Shown piece by piece: positions 53,987 to 61,967 of a DNA stretch of 64,000 nucleotides. The notes beneath the pieces are model-generated. The model saw only the letters and a list, made by a program, of their open reading frames with translations, did no database searches and was not told where the DNA came from. Both the position numbers and the translations under genes were made by a program. The DNA is from an uncultured archaeon (GTDB taxonomy: Archaea > Thermoproteota > Nitrososphaeria > JACIWG01): positions 1 to 64,000 of the forward strand of contig CALHLD010000007.1 of the NCBI GenBank assembly GCA_938034445.1. The letters run 5' to 3'. Numbering within the stretch: the stretch's first letter is position 1; each line of letters begins with the position of its first letter.

Positions 53987-54421
53987 CTACAAAGCTAAAA
54001 ATTTCAATATAAACGGTACAAGTATAGTTGTGGCTAAAGTGACTACAATTGCTATAAGACTTGTTCTTACAAGATGATTTAAATCATCGATTCTTTTGTT
54101 TACGTCATCAATTCTTTTATTTACGTCATCAATTCTTTTGTTTACGTCATCGATTCTCTTGTTTACGTCATCAAGTCTTGTATTTAGGTCGTCAACACTC
54201 TTATCAACATAATTTTTAAACTCTCTCTCTAATCTTGTAACTTCCTCTTTCACATCGTTTCTTAATTCTACAATATCCTGTTTTGTTGCAACATCCCTTA
54301 GGACGGCATTTATTAGAGCAATTCTAACATCATAATCGGTAACAATGATTTCCGCAAGTCTTTTCCTAGCTTTATCATCTTTCTCCAGCTCATCCAGAAA
54401 CTCTTTCCAACTCATCATAAC
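53987..54421 (-). CDS. Coiled-coil protein with C-terminal membrane helix
   Basis: The frame opens at 54427 (146 aa); the Met at 54415, giving MSWKEFLDELEKDDK, is the most likely start and 54421 is another. The N-terminus is a charged helical region (KARKRLAEIIVTDYDVRIAL), then a long coiled coil with heptads of the type DDVNKRI repeated about five times, then a C-terminal hydrophobic helix (SLIAIVVTLATTILVPFIL). This tail-anchored coiled-coil layout is frequent in archaeal accessory proteins of unknown function. Confidence 0.75.
   Translation of the reverse strand, partial: VMMSWKEFLDELEKDDKARKRLAEIIVTDYDVRIALINAVLRDVATKQDIVELRNDVKEEVTRLEREFKNYVDKSVDDLNTRLDDVNKRIDDVNKRIDDVNKRIDDVNKRIDDLNHLVRTSLIAIVVTLATTILVPFILKFLAL
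54084..54188. repeat. 21-bp tandem repeat inside the coiled-coil gene
   Basis: Five adjacent 21-base units (consensus tcatcrattcttttgtttacg) start at 54084, 54105, 54126, 54147 and 54168. The first four differ from one another at only a few bases, the fifth is more diverged. Each encodes one heptad (DDVNKRI) on the minus strand. Recent unit duplication is likely, so the copy number may vary between strains. Confidence 0.9.
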
Positions 54422-54574
54422 AAGCAAAAATTTACTATAATATAACTTTTTCCAAACAATGTTAATTTTGCAATAAATTTGACAAAAAGCTAACAGATTT
54501 TAACCTGTTTATAAAATTAATATTATGGTAACGTAATCAATACTAAATTTTGTGTGGTCTAGAACCAAAAATTT

Positions 54575-54820
54575 TTAGAACTTTTTAACATTTAAATTTT
54601 TCTCAAACGTAAGTCTTTTATCACTGACTAAAAAATCCCAAACATCCTGTTCTTCTGGTATGTAGTACCACCCCCAATAGACTCCCTTAACCTCACCTAA
54701 CCTTCTTAACCTATGCAAGTATTCCTTCGCCCTGGAATCGACTTGCCTGGCTTCGCTAACCGTAAATAAGCTTCCTTTCCACTTCTCCCTTAAGGCTGTG
54801 CTGAACCGCTCTAAGTACAT
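54575..54820 (-). pseudogene. AbiEi-like winged-helix remnant
   Basis: 81 aa. FTVSEARQVDSRAKEYLHRL then RRLGEVKGVYWGWYYIP resembles the N-terminal winged helix of AbiEi-type antitoxins or related archaeal regulators, which are usually 200 aa or more. The frame stops after FLVSDKRLTFEKN and the following 140 bases show no continuation. No nucleotidyltransferase (AbiEii) partner lies next to it. It is therefore most likely truncated, though a short functional HTH protein is possible. Confidence 0.5.
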
Positions 54821-55106
54821 TTAGTCACCTTTAAGATAAAATAGAAACATTTACTATCAGACCATAAGTTTATTCTTTATGGAGAATGGCTTTAGATACC
54901 AGTAGGGAATAAATACATGGCCTGTTGCTCTTGGCAATCTTGTTATAGTCTTGAACTCGGATGCAAAGTAATTTCCTTAAAACTTCGAATCTCTGTCCCA
55001 CTCATAGCAGACACGATAAAACGCAGGAATTGTTCACTTAAGCCTAACGTTGGTGTATGTACATCTTAAGTTGAATGGAAAAGTAGTTAAAGTAGGATAT
55101 TAATAT
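54821..55106. other. Gene-poor region before the radical SAM gene
   Basis: On the minus strand, a 39-codon open frame ending at 54857 encodes KTITRLPRATGHVFIPYWYL. That segment looks protein-like and resembles small transposon-encoded or AbrB-like proteins, but it has no start codon. It may be a decayed gene fragment. The rest is AT-rich and carries the promoter of the downstream gene. Confidence 0.3.
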
Positions 55107-55979
55107 ATGGTTAGGCTGATGGAGGAATATCCAAGGTTCTTGACTCAAGGCTTTAAGCCCTTTAATCCGCTGGAATTGGCAAAGGTGACTGAAAAGATTG
55201 TGACGAGGCAGGGTGATGAAGGGCTTGAAAGGAAGTACACTGATTTTTATTCTGTTCCAGTCTATGGTGGGATAGCTACTGGTTATGCTGTCGGCTGTTG
55301 CTTGAGGTGCGTTTATTGTTGGTCAAATTGGTCTAGGGACTTTCCAGAAAAGTTTGGAAAGTTTTATTCTCCTAAGCAGGTTGCACAAAATCTTTTTAGG
55401 GCTGCTGAGGAGGGAATAGTTTATTCAGATTATTGGAGGAGGCTTATTCCGAAAGTAAATAAGCTTAGATTATCCGGATGTGAACCAACGTTAGGAAAGG
55501 AGCATCTCCTCTCAGTTTTAGAGCATGTGGAAAGATCAAGGTATCCATTTTATCTCGAAACTAATGGAATACTTTTTGGCTCAGATAGGGACTATGTGAG
55601 AAAACTTTCGCAATTTTCGAGATTCATTTATGTAAGAGTTTCTTTTAAGGCTGCAACACCAGAAGGTTTCACTCAAAGAACTGGAGCGATTGGAGAATAC
55701 TATGAGCTTCCCTTCAAGGCTTTAAAATATCTTCTGGACGAGGGAATATATGCGAGAGCGGCTGCGATGACGGATGGCAGGATAATGTCAAAAGAGGAGA
55801 GGGAAATTCTCATTCATAGACTTGATGAAATAGATCCGAAAGCAAACTATGCTCAAACCTTAGAAGAGGAAGTTATAGACGCATACGATACAACAGTAAA
55901 GAGGTTAAAGGCTTTTCAGGACAAAAAATTTGCAACGCAACTTATGCGACAATTCATTGAAAACCATGAATCTTCTTAA
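55107..55979 (+). CDS. Radical SAM protein
   Basis: 290 aa. The iron-sulfur motif is CCLRCVYC (CxxxCxxC, about residue 63), followed by KLRLSGCEPTLGKEHL (GGE-like motif), FYLETNGILFG and VRVSFKAATPEGF, as in activase-type radical SAM proteins. ATG 55107 or the internal Met5 may be the start. The substrate is unknown, and its short length suggests a single-domain activating enzyme. It is the first gene after the gene-poor stretch. Confidence 0.85.
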   Translation: MVRLMEEYPRFLTQGFKPFNPLELAKVTEKIVTRQGDEGLERKYTDFYSVPVYGGIATGYAVGCCLRCVYCWSNWSRDFPEKFGKFYSPKQVAQNLFRAAEEGIVYSDYWRRLIPKVNKLRLSGCEPTLGKEHLLSVLEHVERSRYPFYLETNGILFGSDRDYVRKLSQFSRFIYVRVSFKAATPEGFTQRTGAIGEYYELPFKALKYLLDEGIYARAAAMTDGRIMSKEEREILIHRLDEIDPKANYAQTLEEEVIDAYDTTVKRLKAFQDKKFATQLMRQFIENHESS

Positions 55980-56033
55980 TATAGTTTAAAAGTTCCTTAA
56001 GCTTTAAATAAGATTATAAAATATTGAAAGCTT

Positions 56034-57128
56034 ATGGGTAAAGCCTTTGAGGTAGAGGGTAAAGGACTGGCTGTCCTTTTATCTTCGGCGATAACCTTTT
56101 TTATTTTAAGTTTTTGGATTCATTTTCCTGGTTTAAGGCCTAACTATTATAGTGATATTATAGATGTTCTTTGGAACAGATATGATGTTAGGATGGGGAG
56201 AATACCTTATGTTGAATATGATCTTGAGTATCCTGCGCTTTCTGGGATTGTTCTTTATATTGCGACATTGACTGGAAATGTTTATGGATATTATCTGGTC
56301 TTAGCTATTGTCTCTTTTGTTTTTATGGTTGGAAGTCTTTATATTGTCTATAGGATAGGTGTTGAAAGGAATGTGGATGTATATAAAATATGTTTTTATA
56401 CTGTTTTTACTCCAACCTTCATATTTTATAGTGTATACAGCTTTGACTGGTTTGGAATTTTCTTTTTACTTGCCTCATTATTTTTGTTGTTGAAGGGTTT
56501 TGTTAACTACTCTGGCATTTTTCTTGGTCTCAGTGCTGCTGCTAGGCTTATACCTATTCTAGCCTTTCCTTACATGCTGCAATATCTTAAGGGGAAAAAA
56601 GATAGGATGGTTTTTACTTTTTTTACGTTTTTGGGTTGGCTTTTTCCAAACATTTATTTTATGGTTGTAAACTTTGAAGGCTTCCTATATCCATATGTTT
56701 TTCAAGCTGGATGGATTGTTGAAGATAGTTGGCTTGCAATTTTCCAGCAATACAATAAGGGTGTTTCAGCAGGATTAATGTTCATCCTCGCATACCTAAT
56801 TTTCTGTTTAGTGAAGGTTGATGTTGTAGACAAATGTTGGCTTGTTTTAACCGCTTTTGTGATATCAAGTTTTAAGTTTCCACCACAATATATGATCATG
56901 TTAATGCCCCTTTTTGCACTTTCTTGCAAAGACTATGTCCCATACATTCTTTCACACATTTTTAATGTAATGATAATACTTTGGTGGTTTACACCAATGT
57001 TTAATTTCAACAACCCTTGGAGTATTGAGAGTCCGGTCCAGTGGTCCGCAATAATAAGACAGGCTTTGATCGCATACATTTTTGTAAAGAGTGTTAGAGG
57101 ATATTTGAGAAAAGGTTCTTTATATTGA
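56034..57128 (+). CDS. Multi-pass membrane glycosyltransferase-like protein (GT87/DUF2029 type)
   Basis: 364 aa with about nine hydrophobic helices. After the first helix comes an extracytoplasmic loop with NYYSDIIDVLWNRY and YVEYDLEYPALSG, acidic residues in the position of the catalytic Asp of GT-C mannosyltransferases. Later loops are short, and the C-terminus is basic (SVRGYLRKGS). GT87/DUF2029 enzymes use polyprenyl-phosphate sugars. Which sugar and acceptor is unknown. It precedes nurA by about 60 nt on the same strand but has no obvious functional link to it. Confidence 0.75.
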   Translation: MGKAFEVEGKGLAVLLSSAITFFILSFWIHFPGLRPNYYSDIIDVLWNRYDVRMGRIPYVEYDLEYPALSGIVLYIATLTGNVYGYYLVLAIVSFVFMVGSLYIVYRIGVERNVDVYKICFYTVFTPTFIFYSVYSFDWFGIFFLLASLFLLLKGFVNYSGIFLGLSAAARLIPILAFPYMLQYLKGKKDRMVFTFFTFLGWLFPNIYFMVVNFEGFLYPYVFQAGWIVEDSWLAIFQQYNKGVSAGLMFILAYLIFCLVKVDVVDKCWLVLTAFVISSFKFPPQYMIMLMPLFALSCKDYVPYILSHIFNVMIILWWFTPMFNFNNPWSIESPVQWSAIIRQALIAYIFVKSVRGYLRKGSLY

Positions 57129-57191
57129 ATTTTTTCCAAGTAGGAATGGTGTTAAACGTTTTTATAAGCTTATTTTAGCAAACCATAGTAT

Positions 57192-58430
57192 ATGCTCCAG
57201 GAACTTTCTATTCAGAGGTTGAGTCAAAAGCTGGCGTTGAAAGAGGAAAAAATTTTTGAAAGTCTTTCCGGGTACAAGAATTTGAATGAAAAGTTTGTGC
57301 CATATAATCCATTTAATCTTGACCCACAAGAGATTAGGACGGTTATCTCTAATGATTTAAGCTGTGTAAGCGTTTTAGGGAGTATTGCTTATCCTTTGGA
57401 AGATGATTTATGGAATAGGGGGCAGATTGTTTTAGAGGACGGTCCTGACGAAAATATGGGTGAAAAAATTGAGTGGGTTAATAGGGTTTTGGATGGTGTA
57501 GGTGTTGGTGCCACTGATGCGAGTACAGTAAGGCATAATCTTCATCTTAACCTACTATATGCTTACACTCAGGTTGCAGTATTTTTGAGGAGATATGGTG
57601 AATGTTTTGAGGAGGTTGTGGACGATATTAAAGTTGGAGATGAACTATATTTTGAAAGTGATGGACTGAAGCTTTTTGAAGATGAACATTATCAGATTTG
57701 GGACTGGAATCTAACCTTAAAACTTTTAGAAGAAAGGTTTTCCAACTATACGCCGTTTATACTATTTCTTGACGAATCTCTTTCCATATCTTATGCCAGA
57801 AACTATACTGTTGAAAGGAGAAGGCTTCTTGTTGAATCGCTAAAAAATTATCTTGGAAAACTTTTTGAGCTTAATATAGTTCCAGTAGCGGTATACTTTA
57901 GCCTTGATAGGGGTCTCGTCAACTGTGGTTTGAAGTGCACTTTGTGTAAGAATATTAGATGTTCTAGTTGCCATAAAATGTCGGAGCAAGAAATTTTGTT
58001 TAAAACGTTTTGTGACAAACATTTCCTCTACAATATTCTAACTAAAAATTATTCTAGGACTCCATATTTTAGGCCACTGAATCCTGTTGTCGCTGAATCT
58101 GTTGAAAGGTTGAACGTTGACCTTATAGCATTTTATGTTAGAGTTGATGAAAGTATATTGAGGGTTGAGTTTCCGAAGATTTTCTTTGATGAAAAAAGAG
58201 AGGTTGTTGACTTGATACATAGGGCTGTTGTCGCCGACTCTATCATTTCCGGAGGCTATCCTTTAACATTGTCTAGGGCTCATGAGCTCGCTGTCCTTTC
58301 TGGAAGAGATAGGAACGTGATTCACGAGATCGTGTATAATAAGGCTCTCGAACTTTGCAAAAAGTATGGACGTAATCTTGAGTTAAAGTTTTCTAGGAAG
58401 AATGAGTTAAAGGTTAGAGGTGTTGTATAA
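57192..58430 (+). CDS. nurA: NurA nuclease with a cysteine cluster
   Basis: 412 aa. NurA is the 5'-3' nuclease that pairs with HerA to resect DNA ends. Active-site segments are GVGATDAST (about residue 100), FILFLDESLS (about 196), the acidic segment near RVEFPK and the C-terminal GYPLTLSRAHELAVLSGRDR (about 357). An extra segment NCGLKCTLCKNIRCSSC (C-x3-C-x2-C-x4-C-x2-C, about residues 247-262) could bind zinc or an iron-sulfur cluster. Its stop codon overlaps the next gene's ATG (TAATG), heading the five-gene operon. Confidence 0.9.
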   Translation: MLQELSIQRLSQKLALKEEKIFESLSGYKNLNEKFVPYNPFNLDPQEIRTVISNDLSCVSVLGSIAYPLEDDLWNRGQIVLEDGPDENMGEKIEWVNRVLDGVGVGATDASTVRHNLHLNLLYAYTQVAVFLRRYGECFEEVVDDIKVGDELYFESDGLKLFEDEHYQIWDWNLTLKLLEERFSNYTPFILFLDESLSISYARNYTVERRRLLVESLKNYLGKLFELNIVPVAVYFSLDRGLVNCGLKCTLCKNIRCSSCHKMSEQEILFKTFCDKHFLYNILTKNYSRTPYFRPLNPVVAESVERLNVDLIAFYVRVDESILRVEFPKIFFDEKREVVDLIHRAVVADSIISGGYPLTLSRAHELAVLSGRDRNVIHEIVYNKALELCKKYGRNLELKFSRKNELKVRGVV

Positions 58431-59035
58431 TGTGTGCGCTTAAGGGAAACTACTTTCTAATAGAAAATTCTATAGGAGAAGTTATTTCTTCAACATATCA
58501 GAGGCTGGAGTTTGAGCTTTATAGGAATTCTATAACCCAGTCTGTTGAAAGGGGGACTTTTATCGTTGTTAATAGTGTTGGAAGCCTGTTGGTTGGGGTT
58601 GTTACAAGCACAAAGCTTGTGGTTGTTGGAACTGGTTCCACTAGGCCTTCTAGGCTTAAGATTGGACCGGAAGAAATTGATAGGACATTACCTGAATTAA
58701 AGGATAGAGTATATAACTCGTATGAGGCTGTGATTGTTGGAGAATTTTTTGAAGGAAAATTTGTTCATGCCTCGAATTTGCATCATGCGATAGTTCATGC
58801 ACAAGTTTACGAAATGCACCCTGACGATGTTAAAGACTTTCTTAAGATTCCATGCGACTACCTGCACCTAATTTATAATGAGGATGGTGTTGAAGCTGTT
58901 TTAAGCCATCTAATGAAAGTTAAAACTCTATTGGATGAAAATGAGTTTTTTGATTTCTTGAAGGGTGCGGTGAAAATGCTCCATGTTAGAGGTGATGATG
59001 AGCTTATACGTTTGGTGGCGAGCGTCATTGAGTAG
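58430..59035 (+). CDS. Stand-alone HAS-barrel-like protein between nurA and herA
   Basis: 201 aa. The N-terminal ~90 residues look like the HAS barrel found at the N-terminus of HerA: GNYFLIENSIGEVISSTYQR, TFIVVNSVGSLLVGVVT, KLVVVGTGS. A helical C-terminal part (HLMKVKTLLDENEFFDFLKG) follows. There is no Walker motif. It overlaps nurA by one base and herA by 8 bases, so tight co-expression is expected. A role as an extra subunit or adaptor of the HerA-NurA complex is inference; no characterised counterpart comes to mind. Confidence 0.8.
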   Translation: MCALKGNYFLIENSIGEVISSTYQRLEFELYRNSITQSVERGTFIVVNSVGSLLVGVVTSTKLVVVGTGSTRPSRLKIGPEEIDRTLPELKDRVYNSYEAVIVGEFFEGKFVHASNLHHAIVHAQVYEMHPDDVKDFLKIPCDYLHLIYNEDGVEAVLSHLMKVKTLLDENEFFDFLKGAVKMLHVRGDDELIRLVASVIE

Positions 59036-60668
59036 GGGAAATGATATTATTGGTTTTGTTGTTGGAGGCTCATATTCTAGGGGTATTTTGGTTCAACTGC
59101 AGAATATAGTGCACGAGGAAGTTGAGGTTGGCTACGGTCTGGTTGCTGAAAGCGAAAGAGGAAAGTATCTTATGATAGTTAATGATGTTATAGCAGACTC
59201 ACCTGACACGGCTGTATCGGTAAACATGTCGAGAAAACCATTGTTTACAAAGCGTCTACTTTCGGATATACTTTTAACATCCAAGCTCAACTGTGTACCA
59301 GTAGCATGTGCTTTAAACGGTAGGATCGATGAGTCTCTAACAGTCCCAGACTATCTTTCAAAGTGTAGGCTTTTGACTGAAGATACTGCAGAAACATTTT
59401 ATGGCAAAATAGATTGGCAAAAAAGTTATCCTTTGGGCACCGTTAAACCCTCAGAGTATAATATACCATTAGATGTTAGTGTTATGGTCCAAAATTCCTT
59501 TGGAATATTTGGAAAGTCTGGCACTGGAAAGAGTGTTCTAGGAAACCTGTTGGCGGCATACATACTCTTATACTCAAAAAATTCTATATTAAATGGTGAC
59601 GATATACCTACAACACAACTTATATTTGATATGCATTCTGAGTATGGGCTAAAGTTGAAGACACCTACGCAAGCGGTTCTGGCACCAGGCGTAGCCCAAT
59701 GTTTTCCAGAAGAGTTCAAAGTCTATTGTGTTGACCACGAACTTGTTGAAGAAATTGAGAAAGAGTTTAAGAGGGGCACTTTAGCCAGAGAATTTAAGAT
59801 AAGAAAGGACAAGATTGAAGTTGAGGACATTATAGCTTTAAGTGAGCTGCTGAAAATGTCTGGTGTTGGAGCATTAAACCTTCAATCGCTCAAGGATAGG
59901 CTTGATGAAATTGGTGGAAACTGGTTTGATGCCATAATAAACTTTAACAATTACACGAACCAGGAGCTTAAAGATAGGGGTTTTGATGTACAGACTATAA
60001 CAAGTTTAAGGGCTCTCTCACGTAGGCTTTCAACATTCAAAAACCTGCCACAGTTCTCAGAAACAGAGGATACATGTCAAGAGCTTTTGCATGATCTAGA
60101 AAATGGAAAGAATGTTGTAGTATCGTTCGGAAAATATGGTGACCTAGAAGCGCTTTACATGTTTATTGTAAACTATATTTCGAGAAGGTTAAGAGAAGCT
60201 TATGTTGGAAAAAGTGTGGGTGAGGGTGTAAAGAATAGGATTGTAATATTTGTTGAGGAAGCGCATAAGTTTTTAAATCCAGGTGTAAGGGAAAGCAGTC
60301 CACTTGGATTGATAGCTAGAGAATTGAGGAAGAGGGGGATTGTGTTGGGCATAATAGACCAAACACCCTCCCAAATTGACGAAAACGTTTTTGGAATGAT
60401 CTGGAACTTTTTTGTAGGAGCCACAAGCATAGAAAGAGATGTTGATGTAGTGACATCAAGCCTGAAACTTACACAACTTTTTAAACCTCTTGTCAGTGCT
60501 TTAAGAAGGCAAGAGTTTCTAGTATACGGTAGTGCATTAAAGTATCCTGCTGTTATAAAGGTGGTCGACTACCATAGTATTGTTGAAAAGATAAGGGAAG
60601 AGTATGAGCGCAAATTTAAAGTTAATGTAAGCGACGAGTATGTGAAGAGGTTTTTGGAGGAAGATTAG
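59028..60668 (+). CDS. herA: HerA DNA translocase/helicase
   Basis: About 546 aa from TTG 59028, whose TTGAGTAG overlaps the previous stop codon; an ATG at 58983 would add 15 residues (LYVWWRAS...) that are an overlap artefact rather than HerA-like. HAS barrel first (IIGFVVGGSYSRGILVQL), then Walker A GKSGTGKSV (about residue 162), acidic DMHSEYG, Walker B with catalytic Glu in IFVEEAHKFL (about 405), and the C-terminal FVGATSIERD region. HerA forms a hexameric ATPase ring that drives NurA in end resection. Confidence 0.93.
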   Translation: MSRGNDIIGFVVGGSYSRGILVQLQNIVHEEVEVGYGLVAESERGKYLMIVNDVIADSPDTAVSVNMSRKPLFTKRLLSDILLTSKLNCVPVACALNGRIDESLTVPDYLSKCRLLTEDTAETFYGKIDWQKSYPLGTVKPSEYNIPLDVSVMVQNSFGIFGKSGTGKSVLGNLLAAYILLYSKNSILNGDDIPTTQLIFDMHSEYGLKLKTPTQAVLAPGVAQCFPEEFKVYCVDHELVEEIEKEFKRGTLAREFKIRKDKIEVEDIIALSELLKMSGVGALNLQSLKDRLDEIGGNWFDAIINFNNYTNQELKDRGFDVQTITSLRALSRRLSTFKNLPQFSETEDTCQELLHDLENGKNVVVSFGKYGDLEALYMFIVNYISRRLREAYVGKSVGEGVKNRIVIFVEEAHKFLNPGVRESSPLGLIARELRKRGIVLGIIDQTPSQIDENVFGMIWNFFVGATSIERDVDVVTSSLKLTQLFKPLVSALRRQEFLVYGSALKYPAVIKVVDYHSIVEKIREEYERKFKVNVSDEYVKRFLEED

Positions 60669-60669
60669 A

Positions 60670-61965
60670 TTGGTTAAAATATTGCATACAGCCGACCTCC
60701 ATATTGGTGAAGACATCTTTTCACAGTATAGTACAAAAGCTGCCTCAGAAAGGTTCAATGATATCATATCTTCTCTTGATCAGATAAAAAATATTGCTTT
60801 AGAAAATGATGTTGACGCTGTTGTTATTGCAGGCGACGTATTTAATAGGATAATTCCTTCAGGAAATTCATCATATCATTTTTCCAGGTTCCTAAAACAG
60901 CTTCTAGAAAATAGAATACATACTATTGTTGTTAGAGGTAACCACGATAGGCCATATACTGAAGGCACATCGGAGCTTCTGAAAACATATAATATACTTT
61001 TGTCAACAAAACAGGAGGAATACTTCCATTATCTGAGTAAGATAGAAAATGTTGTTATAGAAGCTAAAGACGGTAAAAGGATTTCTTTTACAGCATTACC
61101 ATATTATCCGAGCGAGCTAGAGTTTAAGGATGTTGAAAGTGTGGAGGAAGCTTTTCAAAAATCTAGGGTCGAAAATAGGCAGGAGTTTATGAGAAAGTTG
61201 AAGGAAGAAAGCTTAAGAAAAGTTAATGAGCTAAAAAATAGTGCGGCTGCAGACTATCATGTTCTAGTAGCGCATGTTCCAATCTTGGGCGCTATACCTG
61301 GCTCAGAAAGAATATTTTATGGCTCAAAATATGAAATAGTTTATGAAGTTAACGAAATATGTAGGCTGCCATTTGATTACATAGCCTTAGGCCACTTTCA
61401 TGTAATGCAACAGATAGGGTTGGAAAAGTGCTGGTATAGTGGATCAATATTTAGACTAACATTTGATGAATCCTCATACCTGGATGGTAGAGAAGTTAGC
61501 AGAAGCAATAAGGGTATAATATTTGTTTCCGAAGATAATGGAAGGCTTGTCCCAAAGCCAATATATATTAAAACAAGGGACCTCTGTGTCGTACACTTGA
61601 ATTATTCGAACCCAAAAATTACGCCATTACCACAAAATGTTGGAGAAATAGTTGAATATATAGCTGCAAGGTGTCCAATAAAGGAAAAGAGTTTACCACC
61701 ATGTGTGAAGGTTTTCGTAAAAATTTTGGATACTCAGAGAAAAATGTTAAATGAGTACAAGATAAGAGAGTTGCTTTTAGAAAAAGGCTACCTTGACATA
61801 AAATTCGAGATAGTTACGGAGCAGACTGAGCAGGTGAGCTTAAAGACTGCAAACATGCCTGTTGAGGAGGCGTTAAAAAGGTACATCGAAAGTCTTCAAA
61901 TAGATCCTCAACTAAAAAAGCAGGTTCTTGAAGAATCCTTGAAAATATTGAAGGAGGTTATGTGA
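60670..61965 (+). CDS. mre11: Mre11 nuclease
   Basis: 431 aa. Phosphoesterase motifs in order: HTADLHIG (about residue 6), GDVFNR (about 55), RGNHDRP (about 93), VAHVPILG (about 201) and LGHFHV (about 240). It nicks and trims DNA ends with Rad50. The start at TTG 60670 lies 1 nt after herA ends; an ATG is not available at that point, so TTG is taken. It leads directly to rad50 with a gap of 2 nt. Confidence 0.95.
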   Translation: MVKILHTADLHIGEDIFSQYSTKAASERFNDIISSLDQIKNIALENDVDAVVIAGDVFNRIIPSGNSSYHFSRFLKQLLENRIHTIVVRGNHDRPYTEGTSELLKTYNILLSTKQEEYFHYLSKIENVVIEAKDGKRISFTALPYYPSELEFKDVESVEEAFQKSRVENRQEFMRKLKEESLRKVNELKNSAAADYHVLVAHVPILGAIPGSERIFYGSKYEIVYEVNEICRLPFDYIALGHFHVMQQIGLEKCWYSGSIFRLTFDESSYLDGREVSRSNKGIIFVSEDNGRLVPKPIYIKTRDLCVVHLNYSNPKITPLPQNVGEIVEYIAARCPIKEKSLPPCVKVFVKILDTQRKMLNEYKIRELLLEKGYLDIKFEIVTEQTEQVSLKTANMPVEEALKRYIESLQIDPQLKKQVLEESLKILKEVM

Positions 61966-61967
61966 AA

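Noticed and set aside
54084..54188. CRISPR array
   Set aside because: The units are contiguous 21-bp tandem repeats without spacers and lie in a coding frame.
54970..55010. Possible TPsiC arm (ttcgaatc) of a tRNA
   Set aside because: Flanking bases cannot form the arm stem, and no other tRNA element is found upstream.
58983..59027. ATG-initiated N-terminal extension of HerA
   Set aside because: The 15 extra residues are the out-of-frame reading of the preceding gene's end and are not HerA-like; the TTG at 59028 fits a normal 8-base overlap.
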